Positions 21,329-32,340 are shown, numbered from the stretch's first letter. The stretch: DNA of 64,000 bases from Semisulcospira habei (GCA_036245525.1 BTPG01000001.1:180198749-180262748), one strand, 5' to 3'. Program-made: numbers and translations. Notes: a model not told the origin generated them from the letters alone.

Positions 21329-23930
21329 TCATGGCATGGAATATCCAAGGTCTTGTAAATAAGCTGAAAAGTGTTTCTTTTAGGCAGTTCTGTGAAAAGT
21401 GTCAAATTTTTGCATTTGTGTAAGCAAAATGTTATAGAGGATACCTTTCCAGAGTATCAGGTGTTTTTTTCACCACGTACACAAAAGTTAAAAGGGGGCG
21501 TGGCCGTGTGTGTACATAAATCTATAGCCTGTCATGTGTTGCGTTTAATGCAGGCAGCTGAGGATATTGTGTTTCTAAAGATCGGTAAGTCTGTTTTGAA
21601 CTCTGCATCTGATGTTCTGGCAGCATTTGTGTATGTGGCTCCAGAGCGTTCTGTTGTATATGGTGAAGATAACGTTGATGGTTTTGAAGTGTTAGAAAAC
21701 TACATGTCTCAAGTGTTACGTGCTCACCCTGAGCTGCCTTGGCTATTATGTGGCGATTTTAACGCCCACGTGCAGCATTTACAGGAATTAACAGATCTGC
21801 TAGAGGATGTACCACAAAGCCCACGGAGGTCAAAAGATATTGGCGTAAACAGTTTTGGTCGGAAACTGATAGAACTATGTCAAGAGTACTGTTTGTTTAT
21901 TGTCAATGGCAGAACGAAAGGTGACAGTGAGGGAGAAATTACGTGCGTGGCCAACAGAGGCAAAAGTGTGGTGTACTGTATTTGCTCTAAATCCGTGTTT
22001 GACCTAGTGACCGATATGTTTGTTGCAGACAGGTGCGAGTCAGACCATTTCCCCATTGTAACCACGTTTACTTCTATTCAGTCTGTTTATTCATGTGATG
22101 ATGATGATTTAAATGATGATATAATGCTAGAGGAAGGGGTTAAATTTGTTTGGAAAGAAAACTACGCTGAATCCTTTTGGGCATACATTGAAGATAATCA
22201 GGAGACTCAGTTTCAACACTTTTCGTCAGCGCTTGACTCGAGTGTAGAAGAAGGGTCGGCCTGTTTTGTAGCATTCATTCAGAAGGCGGCTGACAAAATG
22301 AGGTCAGGTAAGAAGGTAGGTGAATCCCGTGCACAGCCGCCGTGGTGGGACTCGGACTGCGAGTTAGCAAAACAAAACAAGTACCTACAGTTGAAGCAGT
22401 TCAGACACACAAACACACATGACGACTTAGGGAAGTATCTTGACATGAAGAAAGAATTTAAGAAGTTGTGTAAAACAAAACAAGTAGAGTACAACGCACG
22501 GGTTTTGAATGAGCTCAACGATGCATGTAATGATGCAAACTCAAGAACATTTTGGCAAAAAATAAAGTCTCTGACTGGCGTTAAAAAGTTGTGTTCTGAT
22601 GTCATTTCACCACGCGTGTGGTATGATTATTTTCGTAATTTGCTAAATGTGGATCAGAATGTTGATGATTCAGGTTTCAGCAGACAGGCCGAGGGTGTTT
22701 TGAATGACCATATATCTGATGATTGTGATGGTTGTCATAATGCAAAATTTGACGAGGATGAAATTCGCAGTGGTATTAATAACATGAAGAAAGGGAAAGC
22801 CCTGATGGCTTGCCCACTGACCTTTTTCATCATGCAGGAATTTCTGCATCCTTTGTTTAATCGTGTGTTTCAAAGTGCGGAATACCCTGAAAGCTGGACC
22901 GTGGCTGTGATATTTCCACTACACGAAAAGGGTAACCCTAGAAATGTTGACAACTACAGAGGAATTTCTCTTCTGAACGTTATCAGTAAGTTGTACAGTT
23001 TTGTCATTAACAACAGGTTGGTTCGTTTTTGTGAAGAGAATGATTGTATTCCTGAGGCCCAAGCTGGCTTCCGTAAAGGATACAGTACTATAGACAACAT
23101 TTTTTGCTTACAGGCACTAGTGCAAAAGTATCTTAGCAAGCAGGGTGGCCGTTTTTACACCATGTACGTAGATTTTTCTAAAGCTTACGACAGTGTGCAC
23201 AGGACAAAACTGTTGTATCTCTTGCTACGTAAAGGAGTTCATGGAAAGTTGCTTCAGACACTTGAGAGTATGTACAAACATGTAAAAGCTGCTGTAAGGG
23301 TTGGAACCAAAGTTACCGACTACTTTGATTGCATGTCAGGGGTGCGACAAGGTTGTGTGTTGAGCCCACTGCTGTTTTCTATCTTTCTTTCAGAATTTGA
23401 GACAGAAATATCATCGTGCGGTGCACGTGGCATTGATATTTTTGCGGACCCACTGGGTATTTTCCTTCTTATGTATGCTGATGATATAGCCATTGTCTCT
23501 GACTCTGTACAAGATCTCCAAAAGAAAATTAATTGTTTAGAAAAATACTGTAAAAAATGGGGTCTCACTGTGAACATGGACAAGACAAAAGTGCTGGTCT
23601 TCAAAAATGGAGGTTTTGTGAAAAATTGTGAAAAATGGTTTTATGCTGACAAGCAGATTCAAGTCGAGTCCAGTTATACTTACCTTGGTGTGATATTTTC
23701 CTCTACTCTGAACTGGGCTAGATGTGTAGAAAACTTAGCTGGAAAAGCCAGGAGAGCAGTTGCAGGCATTTCTTCACTTCAAATTACAAAACTTGCCAGC
23801 TGACATTGTTTTTCACATTTTTGATGTCAAGATTAAACCCATTGTGCTATACGGGTCAGAGGTCTGGGGTTTCCAGAGACATGATGTAATTGAGCAGGTT
23901 CATATAAAGGTTTGTACAATGGTCCTTGGT
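21329..23930 (+). pseudogene. CR1-like ORF2, 5' part (APE and RT)
   Basis: The endonuclease begins with MAWNIQGLVNKL (21329), then shifts frame at ~21420 into the 810-codon frame 21371-23803. APE motifs: GDFNAH (near 21752) and SDHFPIV (near 22040). RT motifs: YRGISLLNVISKLY, EAQAGFRKGYSTID, MYVDFSKAYDSVH, SGVRQGCVLSPLLFSIF, and YADD at 23474-23485. Another frameshift near 23800 continues into KIKPIVLYGSEVWGF. The frame is cut by the array at 23930. The catalytic residues seen are intact, but at least two frameshifts and the insertion inactivate it. Confidence 0.88.
23918..23930 (+). repeat. 13-bp target-site duplication, left copy
   Basis: AATGGTCCTTGGT is ORF2 coding sequence immediately before the hammerhead array; an identical copy at 34637-34649 immediately follows the array. 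Confidence 0.92.
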
Positions 23931-24169
23931 AAAGTAGATTATAGCACTGTCAGGGGAGAGAAATGTGCATGATCGACCAGTGATCATAGATCTACTGTGG
24001 CCAAAGCACAAAAAAAAAAAAAAAAAAAGATAGGAAAGAGAGGGGGCGCTAAAAAAGTGACTGAAAGCAATGCATATGGAAGCCCCCCCGAAGGGGGGCG
24101 TATCACATATCCCACTGTTCCAGCCACTCAGTGCATGGAAATTTAAATCTAGGTCCCCCCGAGGGGGGT

Positions 24170-24241
24170 CCAGATATTTAGCCGGTGTGGACAGCTGTTT
24201 CGGTCTTGGCGACCTCCTCAGCACACTATCGGCGATACTGG
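24170..24241 (-). ncRNA. Hammerhead ribozyme, unit 1
   Basis: Core intact. One stem I change (CACACTATC on the plus strand instead of CACACCATC) weakens the distal base pair of the inner stem. Confidence 0.85.
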
Positions 24242-24643
24242 AGGAGGCAGGAATTTCTGCCTACCTGCAAAGACAACCACATTTTACTGTGGTGTCTGCA
24301 AGGGCATACATTCCATGCCACCACCTAGAGCCAAATTTCCATGCACCCTAAAAGAGAACCTCCTCGCGCTGGGATCATACGGCGTTGAGGCGCGTCCCCT
24401 GGGTGGTGGATAGGGGGTGGTCCCTCGTGAGAGGGGTGCACCGAATGAAATAAGGTGCCGTGAACCAACATGGTCTAAGGGAAGGTGACCCCGACAGAAA
24501 ACCCCTGGTCCTCCTAGTAAGGGGGTTGGGCGTGGGGGTAGCTTCCCCACCCTGCAAAAAAGGAAATAGCTACAAAAACGCCGACGAAAAGACTAACAGT
24601 AATTCCTTTCCTGGAGGAGGAAGGTTCTTCTACTAGAAGACTT

Positions 24644-26146
24644 ATGACGTCCTGTGGTGAAAGCCGGAAGTCTTCGGAAGCCACAGGACCGAGCCGCCTC
24701 TCTCTATCCAGGGATACAACCATGGGCACATGGAACGTCAAGACCATGTACCAGAGCGGCAAGGCCGCCCAGATAGCAGCGGAAATGCAAAAGTACAACC
24801 TTTCCCTGCTAGGCATCAGTGAAGCCAGATGGACGCAGTCTGGCCAGAAAAGGCTGTTAAGTGGGGAGATGGTTCTGTATTCAGGTCATGAAGAGGAGAA
24901 TGCCCCCCATACAGAAGGAGTAGCACTCATGCTGTCACCAGTGGCACAGAGAGCGCTGATGGGCTGGGAACCTCTTGGGCCAAGAATTATAACAGCAGCC
25001 TTTAGAACCAAGAAAAAGCTCAAGCTGAACGTCATCCAGTGTTATGCGCCCACCAATGACAGTGACGAGGAAGAGAAACAAGAGTTCTACGACCGACTCC
25101 AGAGTGCCGTGGACAAATGTGCGGAGCGAGACATCACCATCGTCATGGGCGATTTTAATGCCAAAATAGGCGAGGACAACACCGGATACGAAGAGGTGAT
25201 GGGGAGACAGGGACTAGGCTCGGAGATGAGTGAGAACGGGGAGAGGTTTGTAGACTTTTGTGCTCTAAACCGACTTGTCATTGGAGGCAGCATCTTCCCA
25301 CACAGAAGAATACACAAAGCAACTTGGGTCTCACCTGACCATACAACAGAGAACCAAATAGACCATATCTGCATTAGCAAGAAATTTAGAAGATCCCTTC
25401 AAGATGTTCGAGTGAGGAGGGGAGCAGATGTCGCCTCAGACCACCATCTGCTTACCTTAAGAATGAAGCTCAAGCTAAAGAAAAGCCGCACAGAGACAAC
25501 AAGAAGACAGCGCTATAATGTAGGCCTCCTGAGAGAAACTGGAGTTAGAGAAGAGTTCAAACTGGTGCTGTCCAACCGGTTTCAAGCGCTACAGGAGCTA
25601 GTAAATGAAGAGGAGGCGGTCACCACAGAGCAGCAGTGGAAGGCAGTTAGAGAGGCGCTGAACTCAACCTGCAAAGACACTGTAGGGTTCAGGAAACACC
25701 ACCACAAGGACTGGCTGTCGGCACAGACCTTGAAGAAGATAGAAGCGAGGAAGCAGAAGAAAGCAGCGTTCAACAACAGTCGCACGAGAGCAGCCAAAGT
25801 AAGGGCACAGGGGGAATACTCGGAAGCCAACCGCGAGGTGAAGAGGAGTATCAGGGCAGACAAGAGGGCCTACACAGACAGCCTGGCAGCAGAGGCAGAA
25901 AAGGCAGCAGGCAGCGGCAACATGAAACAGCTCTACGACATTACCAGAAGATTGTCGGGTAAGTATGGCCATACAGAAAGACCAGTAAAAGACAAAGAAG
26001 GCAAGCCTATTGCAGACAGAGCAGACCAACTCGACAGATGGGCCGAGTATTTTGAAGAGTTACTGAACAGACCTAGCCCACCCGACCCCCCCCCACCCCC
26101 CCCCCGACATCCAGCCGGCAGAGACCGACCTACCCATCAGCTGTGA
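24644..26146 (+). CDS. RTE-like polyprotein, APE endonuclease and linker (copy A)
   Basis: The N-terminal half of the APE-RT protein that nicks target DNA and reverse-transcribes element RNA. Endonuclease landmarks: MGTWNVKTMYQ (24722 on), LLGISEARW, VIQCYAPTND, MGDFNAKIG, ENQIDHICISKKF and SDHHLL, covering the Asn, Glu, Tyr, Asp/Asn and Asp-His residues expected for this fold. A basic linker follows (KKIEARKQKK). The frame is lost at a lengthened C-run (26086-26106); copy C keeps the frame open across the equivalent region. The start is uncertain: the Met at 24722 lies just before the conserved domain. Confidence 0.88.
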   Translation: MTSCGESRKSSEATGPSRLSLSRDTTMGTWNVKTMYQSGKAAQIAAEMQKYNLSLLGISEARWTQSGQKRLLSGEMVLYSGHEEENAPHTEGVALMLSPVAQRALMGWEPLGPRIITAAFRTKKKLKLNVIQCYAPTNDSDEEEKQEFYDRLQSAVDKCAERDITIVMGDFNAKIGEDNTGYEEVMGRQGLGSEMSENGERFVDFCALNRLVIGGSIFPHRRIHKATWVSPDHTTENQIDHICISKKFRRSLQDVRVRRGADVASDHHLLTLRMKLKLKKSRTETTRRQRYNVGLLRETGVREEFKLVLSNRFQALQELVNEEEAVTTEQQWKAVREALNSTCKDTVGFRKHHHKDWLSAQTLKKIEARKQKKAAFNNSRTRAAKVRAQGEYSEANREVKRSIRADKRAYTDSLAAEAEKAAGSGNMKQLYDITRRLSGKYGHTERPVKDKEGKPIADRADQLDRWAEYFEELLNRPSPPDPPPPPPRHPAGRDRPTHQL

Positions 26147-26177
26147 CAGACCCAGCCGGGAAGAGATCAGAAAAGCA

Positions 26178-27671
26178 GTGGCATTTTTGAAAAATGGCAA
26201 AGCAGCAGGGCCAGATGGCATCCCAGCGGAGTCTCTGAAAGCAGACCTAGAGACAACAGTTGAGATGCTGTACCCACTGTTTGGAAAGATCTGGGAAGAG
26301 GAGGTGATGCCAGCTGACTGGAAGGAGGGGTACCTAATCAAGCTTCCCAAGAAAGGCGACCTTAGCAAGTGTTCCAACTACAGAGGAATCACCTTGCTGT
26401 CAGTACCAGGAAAGATCTTCAACAGGATCATCCTAGAGAGAATGAAGAGCTCCGTTGACCCCCAGCTGAGAGACCAGCAAGCAGGATTCAGGAAGAACCG
26501 ATCATGTACAGACCAGATCGCCACTCTCCGCATCATCGTGGAACAGTCTCTGGAGTGGAGCTCCCCGCTGTACGTCAACTTTGTGGATTATGAGAAAGCA
26601 TTTGACAGCGTGGACCGAGAGACTCTGTGGAAACTCCTACGACACTACGGTGTACCCACAAAGCTCGTCCGCCTGATCAAGAGCAGCTATGATGGCATGA
26701 CATGTCGCGTGATCCACGAAGGGCAGTTCACCAGAGAGCTCCAGGTCAGAACTGGTGTCAGGCAGGGGTGTCTGCTGTCTCCGTTCCTCTTCCTACTGGC
26801 CATAGACTGGGTCATGAAGATGACCACAGAGCACAGACGAAGTGGAATACAGTGGACACTGTGGACACAGCTTGACGACCTCGATTTTGCAGACGACTTG
26901 GCATTACTGTCCCACACTCATCAACAAATGCAGGACAAGACCACGAGGCTTGCTGACATCTCGTCCCAAGTGGGCCTCACCATTCACAAACAGAAAACAA
27001 AGACAATGAGGCTGAACGCAACCAGGGAAGAACCAGTCTTGCTTGCTGGCACCCCGTTGGAGGAGGTGGAGTCCTTCACCTATCTTGGGAGCATCATAGA
27101 CAAAAAAGGCGGCACTGATGCAGATGTCAGAGCACGAATCGGTAAAGCCAGAGCAGCCTTTCTCCAGTTGAAAAAAGTATGGAGTTCCAGAGAGCTGTCA
27201 CAACACACCAAAGTCCGGATTTTCAACTCCAATGTAAAAGCAGTTCTCCTATATGGAGCAGAGACATGGAGATTGACAAAAACCACAGTCAACAGAGTAC
27301 AGACCTTCATGAACAGTTGCCTTAGAAGAATTTTGAAAATCCACTGGCCAGAGAAGATCAGCAACGTCAGACTCTGGGAGAGAACAGAGCAGATAACAGC
27401 AGAGAATGAAATTGGGCGAAGAAGATGGGGATGGATCGGTCACAGTCTGAGAAAGCCAGCTTCCAGTATCACTAGGCAGGCATTGTCATGGAACCCCCAG
27501 GGAAAGAGGAAAAGAGGTAGGCCGAGAAACTACTGGCGTCGAGACCTCCAAGCAGACATCAAGAGACTGGGAACCACCTGGAGTAGAATCGAAGGAGAAG
27601 CACAGGACAGGAGTTGCTGGAGGTCTCTCGTCGACGGCCTATACCCGGGTAGGGGTGACAGGCGTAAGTAA
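26178..27671 (+). CDS. RTE-like polyprotein, reverse transcriptase (copy A)
   Basis: Continues the previous reading frame after the C-run shift; the Met at 26178 is internal. RT motifs in order: GPDGIPAESLK, YRGITLLSVPGKIFNRI, QAGFRKNRSCTDQIATLR, VNFVDYEKAFDSVD, GVRQGCLLSPFLF, and the catalytic FADD within LDDLDFADDLALLSH. Then YLGSIID, LLYGAETW, and a basic C-terminus (GKRKRGRPRN). The stop TAA is formed in the (GTAA)n tail. No other lesion is visible, making this the most complete copy. Confidence 0.9.
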   Translation: MAFLKNGKAAGPDGIPAESLKADLETTVEMLYPLFGKIWEEEVMPADWKEGYLIKLPKKGDLSKCSNYRGITLLSVPGKIFNRIILERMKSSVDPQLRDQQAGFRKNRSCTDQIATLRIIVEQSLEWSSPLYVNFVDYEKAFDSVDRETLWKLLRHYGVPTKLVRLIKSSYDGMTCRVIHEGQFTRELQVRTGVRQGCLLSPFLFLLAIDWVMKMTTEHRRSGIQWTLWTQLDDLDFADDLALLSHTHQQMQDKTTRLADISSQVGLTIHKQKTKTMRLNATREEPVLLAGTPLEEVESFTYLGSIIDKKGGTDADVRARIGKARAAFLQLKKVWSSRELSQHTKVRIFNSNVKAVLLYGAETWRLTKTTVNRVQTFMNSCLRRILKIHWPEKISNVRLWERTEQITAENEIGRRRWGWIGHSLRKPASSITRQALSWNPQGKRKRGRPRNYWRRDLQADIKRLGTTWSRIEGEAQDRSCWRSLVDGLYPGRGDRRK

Positions 27672-28021
27672 GTAAAAGAGAACCTACCAAAAGGGGGGAA
27701 GGGGTTGCAGTCGATATTGTAGTAGTAAATGAAAAGAAAAGGGGAGACTGCCAGTGCTAATATTTTAGGAAGGTTACAAAGTAAAGTAGATTATAGCACT
27801 GTCAGGGGAGAGAAATGTGCATGATCGACCAGTGATCATAGATCTACTGTGGCCAAAGCACAAAAAAAAAAAAAAAAAAAAATAGGAAAGAGAGGGGGTG
27901 CTAAAAAAGTGACTGAAAGCAATGCATATGGAAGCCCCCCCGAAGGGGGGCGTATCACATATCCCACTGTTCCAGCCACTCAGTGCATGGAAATTTAAAT
28001 CTAGGTCCCCCCGAGGGGGGT

Positions 28022-28093
28022 CCAGATATTTAGCCGGTGTGGACAGCTGTTTCGGTCTTGGCGACCTCCTCAGCACACCATCGGCGATACTGG
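28022..28093 (-). ncRNA. Hammerhead ribozyme, unit 2 (reference copy)
   Basis: Type I hammerhead. Minus-strand order: stem I strand ending GGUGUG; CUGAGGA; stem II GGUC, loop GCCAA, GACC; GAAAC; loop AGCU; GUC cleavage triplet; stem I return strand CACACC. Stem I extends outwards through GCC/GGC to CCAG/CUGG. All invariant core bases are present (position 7 is G, which is variable in hammerheads). Predicted cleavage is between plus-strand positions 28041 and 28042. The minimal 2-bp stem III is the form known from metazoan retroelements, where dimeric ribozymes are often favoured. Function is inferred. Confidence 0.9.
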
Positions 28094-28550
28094 AGGAGGC
28101 AGGAATTTCTGCCTACCTGCAAAGACAACCACATTTTACTGTGGTGTCTGCAAGGGCATACATTCCATGCCACCACCTAGAGCCAAATTTCCATGCACCC
28201 TAAAAGACAACCTACCAAAAGGGGGGAAGGGGTTGCAGTCGATATTGTAGTAGTAAATGAAAAGAAAAGGGGAGACTGCCAGTGCTAATATTTTAGGAAG
28301 GTTACAAAGTAAAGTAGATTATAGCACTGTCAGGGGAGAGAAATGTGCATGATCGACCAGTGATCATAGATCTACTGTGGCCAAAGCACAAAAAAAAAAA
28401 AAAAAAAAAGATAGGAAAGAGAGGGGGCGCTAAAAAAGTGACTGAAAGCAATGCATATGGAAGCCCCCCCGAAGGGGGGCGTATCACATATCCCACTGTT
28501 CCAGCCACTCAGTGCATGGAAATTTAAATCTAGGTCCCCCCGAGGGGGGT

Positions 28551-28622
28551 CCAGATATTTAGCCGGTGTGGACAGCTGTTTCGGTCTTGGCGACCTCCTC
28601 AGCACACCATCGGCGATACTGG
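28551..28622 (-). ncRNA. Hammerhead ribozyme, unit 3
   Basis: Sequence identical to the reference ribozyme at 28022-28093. Confidence 0.9.
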
Positions 28623-29071
28623 AGGAGGCAGGAATTTCTGCCTACCTGCAAAGACAACCACATTTTACTGTGGTGTCTGCAAGGGCATACATTCCATGCC
28701 ACCACCTAGAGCCAAATTTCCATGCACCCTAAAAGAGAACCTACCAAAAGGGGGGAAGGGGTTGCAGTCGATATAGTAGTAGTAAATGAAAAGAAAAGGG
28801 GAGACTGCCAGTGCTAATATTTTAGGAAGGTTACAAAGTAAAGTAGATTATAGCACTGTCAGGGGAGAGAAATGTGCATGATCGACCAGTGATCATAGAT
28901 CTACTGTGGCCAAAGCACACAAAAAAAAAGATAGGAAAGAGAGGGGGCGCTAAAAAAGTGACTGAAAGCAATGCATATGGAAGCCCCCCCCGAAGGGGGG
29001 CGTATCACATATCCCACTGTTCCAGCCACTCAGTGCATGGAAATTTAAATCTAGGTCCCCCCGAGGGGGGT

Positions 29072-29143
29072 CCAGATATTTAGCCGGTGTGGACAGCTGT
29101 TTCGGTCTTGGCGACCTCCTCAGCACACCATCGGCGATACTGG
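29072..29143 (-). ncRNA. Hammerhead ribozyme, unit 4
   Basis: Identical core and stems to the reference copy. Confidence 0.9.
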
Positions 29144-29601
29144 AGGAGGCAGGAATTTCTGCCTACCTGCAAAGACAACCACATTTTACTGTGGTGTCTG
29201 CAAGGGCATACATTCCATGCCACCACCTAGAGCCAAATTTCCATGCACCCTAAAAGAGAACCTACCAAAAGGGGGGAAGGGGTTGCAGTCGATATTGTAG
29301 TAGTAAATGAAAAGAAAAGGGGAGACTGCCAGTGCTAATATTTTAGGAAGGTTACAAAGTAAAGTAGATTATAGCACTGTCAGGGGAGAGAAATGTGCAT
29401 GATCGACCAGTGATCATAGATCTACTGTGGCCAAAGCACAAAAAAAAAAAAAAAAAAAAAGATAGGAAAGAGAGGGGGTGCTAAAAAAGTGACTGAAAGC
29501 AATGCATATGGAAGCCCCCCCGAAGGGGGGCGTATCACATATCCCACTGTTCCAGCCACTCAGTGCATGGAAATTTAAATCTAGGTCCCCCCGAGGGGGG
29601 T

Positions 29602-29673
29602 CCAGATATTTAGCCGGTGTGGACAGCTGTTTCGGTCTTGGCGACCTCCTCAGCACACCATCGGCGATACTGG
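29602..29673 (-). ncRNA. Hammerhead ribozyme, unit 5
   Basis: Identical core and stems to the reference copy. Confidence 0.9.
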
Positions 29674-30125
29674 AGGAGGCAGGAATTTCTGCCTACCTGC
29701 AAAGACAACCACATTTTACTGTGGTGTCTGCAAGGGCATACATTCCATGCCACCACCTAGAGCCAAATTTCCATGCACCCTAAAAGAGAACCTACCAAAA
29801 GGGGGGAAGGGGTTGCAGTCGATATTGTAGTAGTAAATGAAAAGAAAAGGGGAGACTGCCAGTGCTAATATTTTAGGAAGGTTACAAAGTAAAGTAGATT
29901 ATAGCACTGTCAAGGGAGAGAAATGTGCATGATCGACCAGTGATCATAGATCTACTGTGGCCAAAGCACACAAAAAAAAAAAAAGATAGGAAAGAGAGGG
30001 GGCGCTAAAAAAGTGACTGAAAGCAATGCATATGGAAGCCCCCCCGAAGGGGGGCGTATCACATATCCCACTGTTCCAGCCACTCAGTGCATGGAAATTT
30101 AAATCTAGGTCCCCCCGAGGGGGGT

Positions 30126-30197
30126 CCAGATATTTAGCCGGTGTGGACAGCTGTTTCGGTCTTGGCGACCTCCTCAGCACACCATCGGCGATACTGG
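30126..30197 (-). ncRNA. Hammerhead ribozyme, unit 6
   Basis: Identical core and stems to the reference copy. Confidence 0.9.
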
Positions 30198-30646
30198 AGG
30201 AGGCAGGAATTTCTGCCTACCTGCAAAGACAACCACATTTTACTGTGGTGTCTGCAAGGGCATACATTCCATGCCACCACCTAGAGCCAAATTTCCATGC
30301 ACCCTAAAAGAGAACCTACCAAAAGGGGGGAAGGGGTTGCAGTCGATATAGTAGTAGTAAATGAAAAGAAAAGGGGAGACTGCCAGTGCTAATATTTTAG
30401 GAAGGTTACAAAGTAAAGTAGATTATAGCACTGTCAGGGGAGAGAAATGTGCATGATCGACCAGTGATCATAGATCTACTGTGGCCAAAGCACACAAAAA
30501 AAAAGATAGGAAAGAGAGGGGGCGCTAAAAAAGTGACTGAAAGCAATGCATATGGAAGCCCCCCCCGAAGGGGGGCGTATCACATATCCCACTGTTCCAG
30601 CCACTCAGTGCATGGAAATTTAAATCTAGGTCCCCCCGAGGGGGGT

Positions 30647-30718
30647 CCAGATATTTAGCCGGTGTGGACAGCTGTTTCGGTCTTGGCGACCTCCTCAGCA
30701 CACCATCGGCGATACTGG
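30647..30718 (-). ncRNA. Hammerhead ribozyme, unit 7
   Basis: Identical core and stems to the reference copy. Confidence 0.9.
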
Positions 30719-31175
30719 AGGAGGCAGGAATTTCTGCCTACCTGCAAAGACAACCACATTTTACTGTGGTGTCTGCAAGGGCATACATTCCATGCCACCA
30801 CCTAGAGCCAAATTTCCATGCACCCTAAAAGACAACCTACCAAAAGGGGGGAAGGGGTTGCAGTCGATATTGTAGTAGTAAATGAAAAGAAAAGGGGAGA
30901 CTGCCAGTGCTAATATTTTAGGAAGGTTACAAAGTAAAGTAGATTATAGCACTGTCAGGGGAGAGAAATGTGATTGATCGACCAGTGATCATAGATCTAC
31001 TGTGGCCAAAGCACAAAAAAAAAAAAAAAAAAAAGATAGGAAAGAGAGGGGGTGCTAAAAAAGTGACTGAAAGCAATGCATATGGAAGCCCCCCCGAAGG
31101 GGGGCGTATCACATATCCCACTGTTCCAGCCACTCAGTGCATGGAAATTTAAATCTAGGTCCCCCCGAGGGGGGT

Positions 31176-31247
31176 CCAGATATTTAGCCGGTGTGGACAG
31201 CTGTTTCGGTCTTGGCGACCTCCTCAGCACACCATCGGCGATACTGG
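31176..31247 (-). ncRNA. Hammerhead ribozyme, unit 8
   Basis: Identical core and stems to the reference copy. Confidence 0.9.
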
Positions 31248-31698
31248 AGGAGGCAGGAATTTCTGCCTACCTGCAAAGACAACCACATTTTACTGTGGTG
31301 TCTGCAAGGGCATACATTCCATGCCACCACCTAGAGCCAAATTTCCATGCACCCTAAAAGAGAACCTACCAAAAGGGGGGAAGGGGTTGCAGTCGATATT
31401 GTAGTAGTAAATGAAAAGAAAAGGGGAGACTGCCAGTGCTAATATTTTAGGAAGGTTACAAAGTAAAGTAGATTATAGCACTGTCAGGGGAGAGAAATGT
31501 GCATGATCGACCAGTGATCATAGATCTACTGTGGCCAAAGCACACAAAAAAAAAAAAGATAGGAAAGAGAGGGGGCGCTAAAAAAGTGACTGAAAGCAAT
31601 GCATATGGAAGCCCCCCCGAAGGGGGGCGTATCACATATCCCACTGTTCCAGCCACTCAGTGCATGGAAATTTAAATCTAGGTCCCCCCGAGGGGGGT

Positions 31699-31770
31699 CC
31701 AGATATTTAGCCGGTGTGGACAGCTGTTTCGGTCTTGGCGACCTCCTCAGCACACCATCGGCGATACTGG
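31699..31770 (-). ncRNA. Hammerhead ribozyme, short unit 9
   Basis: Intact ribozyme in a 339-bp deletion unit; cleavage here and in unit 10 would release a ~340-nt RNA. Confidence 0.9.
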
Positions 31771-32038
31771 AGGAGGCAGGAATTTCTGCCTACCTGCAAA
31801 GACAAGTAGATTATAGCACTGTCAGGGGAGAGAAATGTGCATGATCGACCAGTGATCATAGATCTACTGTGGCCAAAGCACACACAAAAAAAAAAAAGAT
31901 AGGAAAGAGAGGGGGCGCTAAAAAAGTGACTGAAAGCAATGCATATGGAAGCCCCCCCGAAGGGGGGCGTATCACATATCCCACTGTTCCAGCCACTCAG
32001 TGCATGGAAATTTAAATCTAGGTCCCCCCGAGGGGGGT

Positions 32039-32110
32039 CCAGATATTTAGCCGGTGTGGACAGCTGTTTCGGTCTTGGCGACCTCCTCAGCACACCATCG
32101 GCGATACTGG
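32039..32110 (-). ncRNA. Hammerhead ribozyme, short unit 10
   Basis: Intact ribozyme in a 340-bp deletion unit, 340 bp from the previous one. Confidence 0.9.
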
Positions 32111-32340
32111 AGGAGGCAGGAATTTCTGCCTACCTGCAAAGACAAGTAGATTATAGCACTGTCAGGGGAGAGAAATGTGCATAATCAGAGGAGGTCGCCA
32201 AGACCGAAACAGCTTTTGGTAGGTTCTCTTTTAGGGTGCATGGAAATTTGGCTCTAGGTGGTGGCATGGAATGTATGCCCTTGCAGACACCACAGTAAAA
32301 TGTGGTTGTCTTTGCAGGTAGGCAGAAATTCCTGCCTCCT

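Larger units (their letters stand above)
24362..27672 (+). mobile_element. RTE-like retrotransposon, full-length copy A
   Basis: 3,311 bp, inserted into unit 1 of the hammerhead array and flanked by the 13-bp duplication TAAAAGAGAACCT (24349-24361, 27673-27685). Intact array units show the same site once, confirming the empty target. It starts CCTCGCGCTGGG, has a ~280-nt 5' leader, one long APE-RT reading frame, essentially no 3' UTR, and a short (GTAA)n tail containing the stop. The 5' leader holds overlapping hairpins (GTGGGG/CCCCAC at 24532-24550; GTAGCT/AGCTAC at 24538-24573). Single ORF, short 3' UTR and microsatellite tail suit the RTE clade. Confidence 0.9.
23931..32185 (-). repeat. 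Left half: direct units, ribozyme sense on minus strand
   Basis: Units start (AAAGTAGATTATAGCAC) at 23931, 27783, 28311, 28840, 29361, 29891, 30415, 30936 and 31465. Two shortened units of 339 and 340 bp (31465-31803, 31804-32143) lack the same ~189 bp and share the same junction (GACAAGTAGATT), so they were duplicated after the deletion. A remnant runs from 32144 to 32185. Unit 1 is interrupted by RTE copy A. Confidence 0.92.

Noticed and set aside
24362..24643. HDV-like ribozyme in the RTE leader
   Set aside because: I could not build the required nested double pseudoknot with confidence; left as a testable idea only, not a feature.
27922..28203. Conserved 93-codon frame (begins MHMEAPPKGG) in every array unit, and an opposing frame (begins MLRRSPRPKQ)
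   Set aside because: Both strands are open over the same bases, the frame crosses the ribozyme and hairpins, and conservation is explained by near-identity of the units. I treat these as chance frames.
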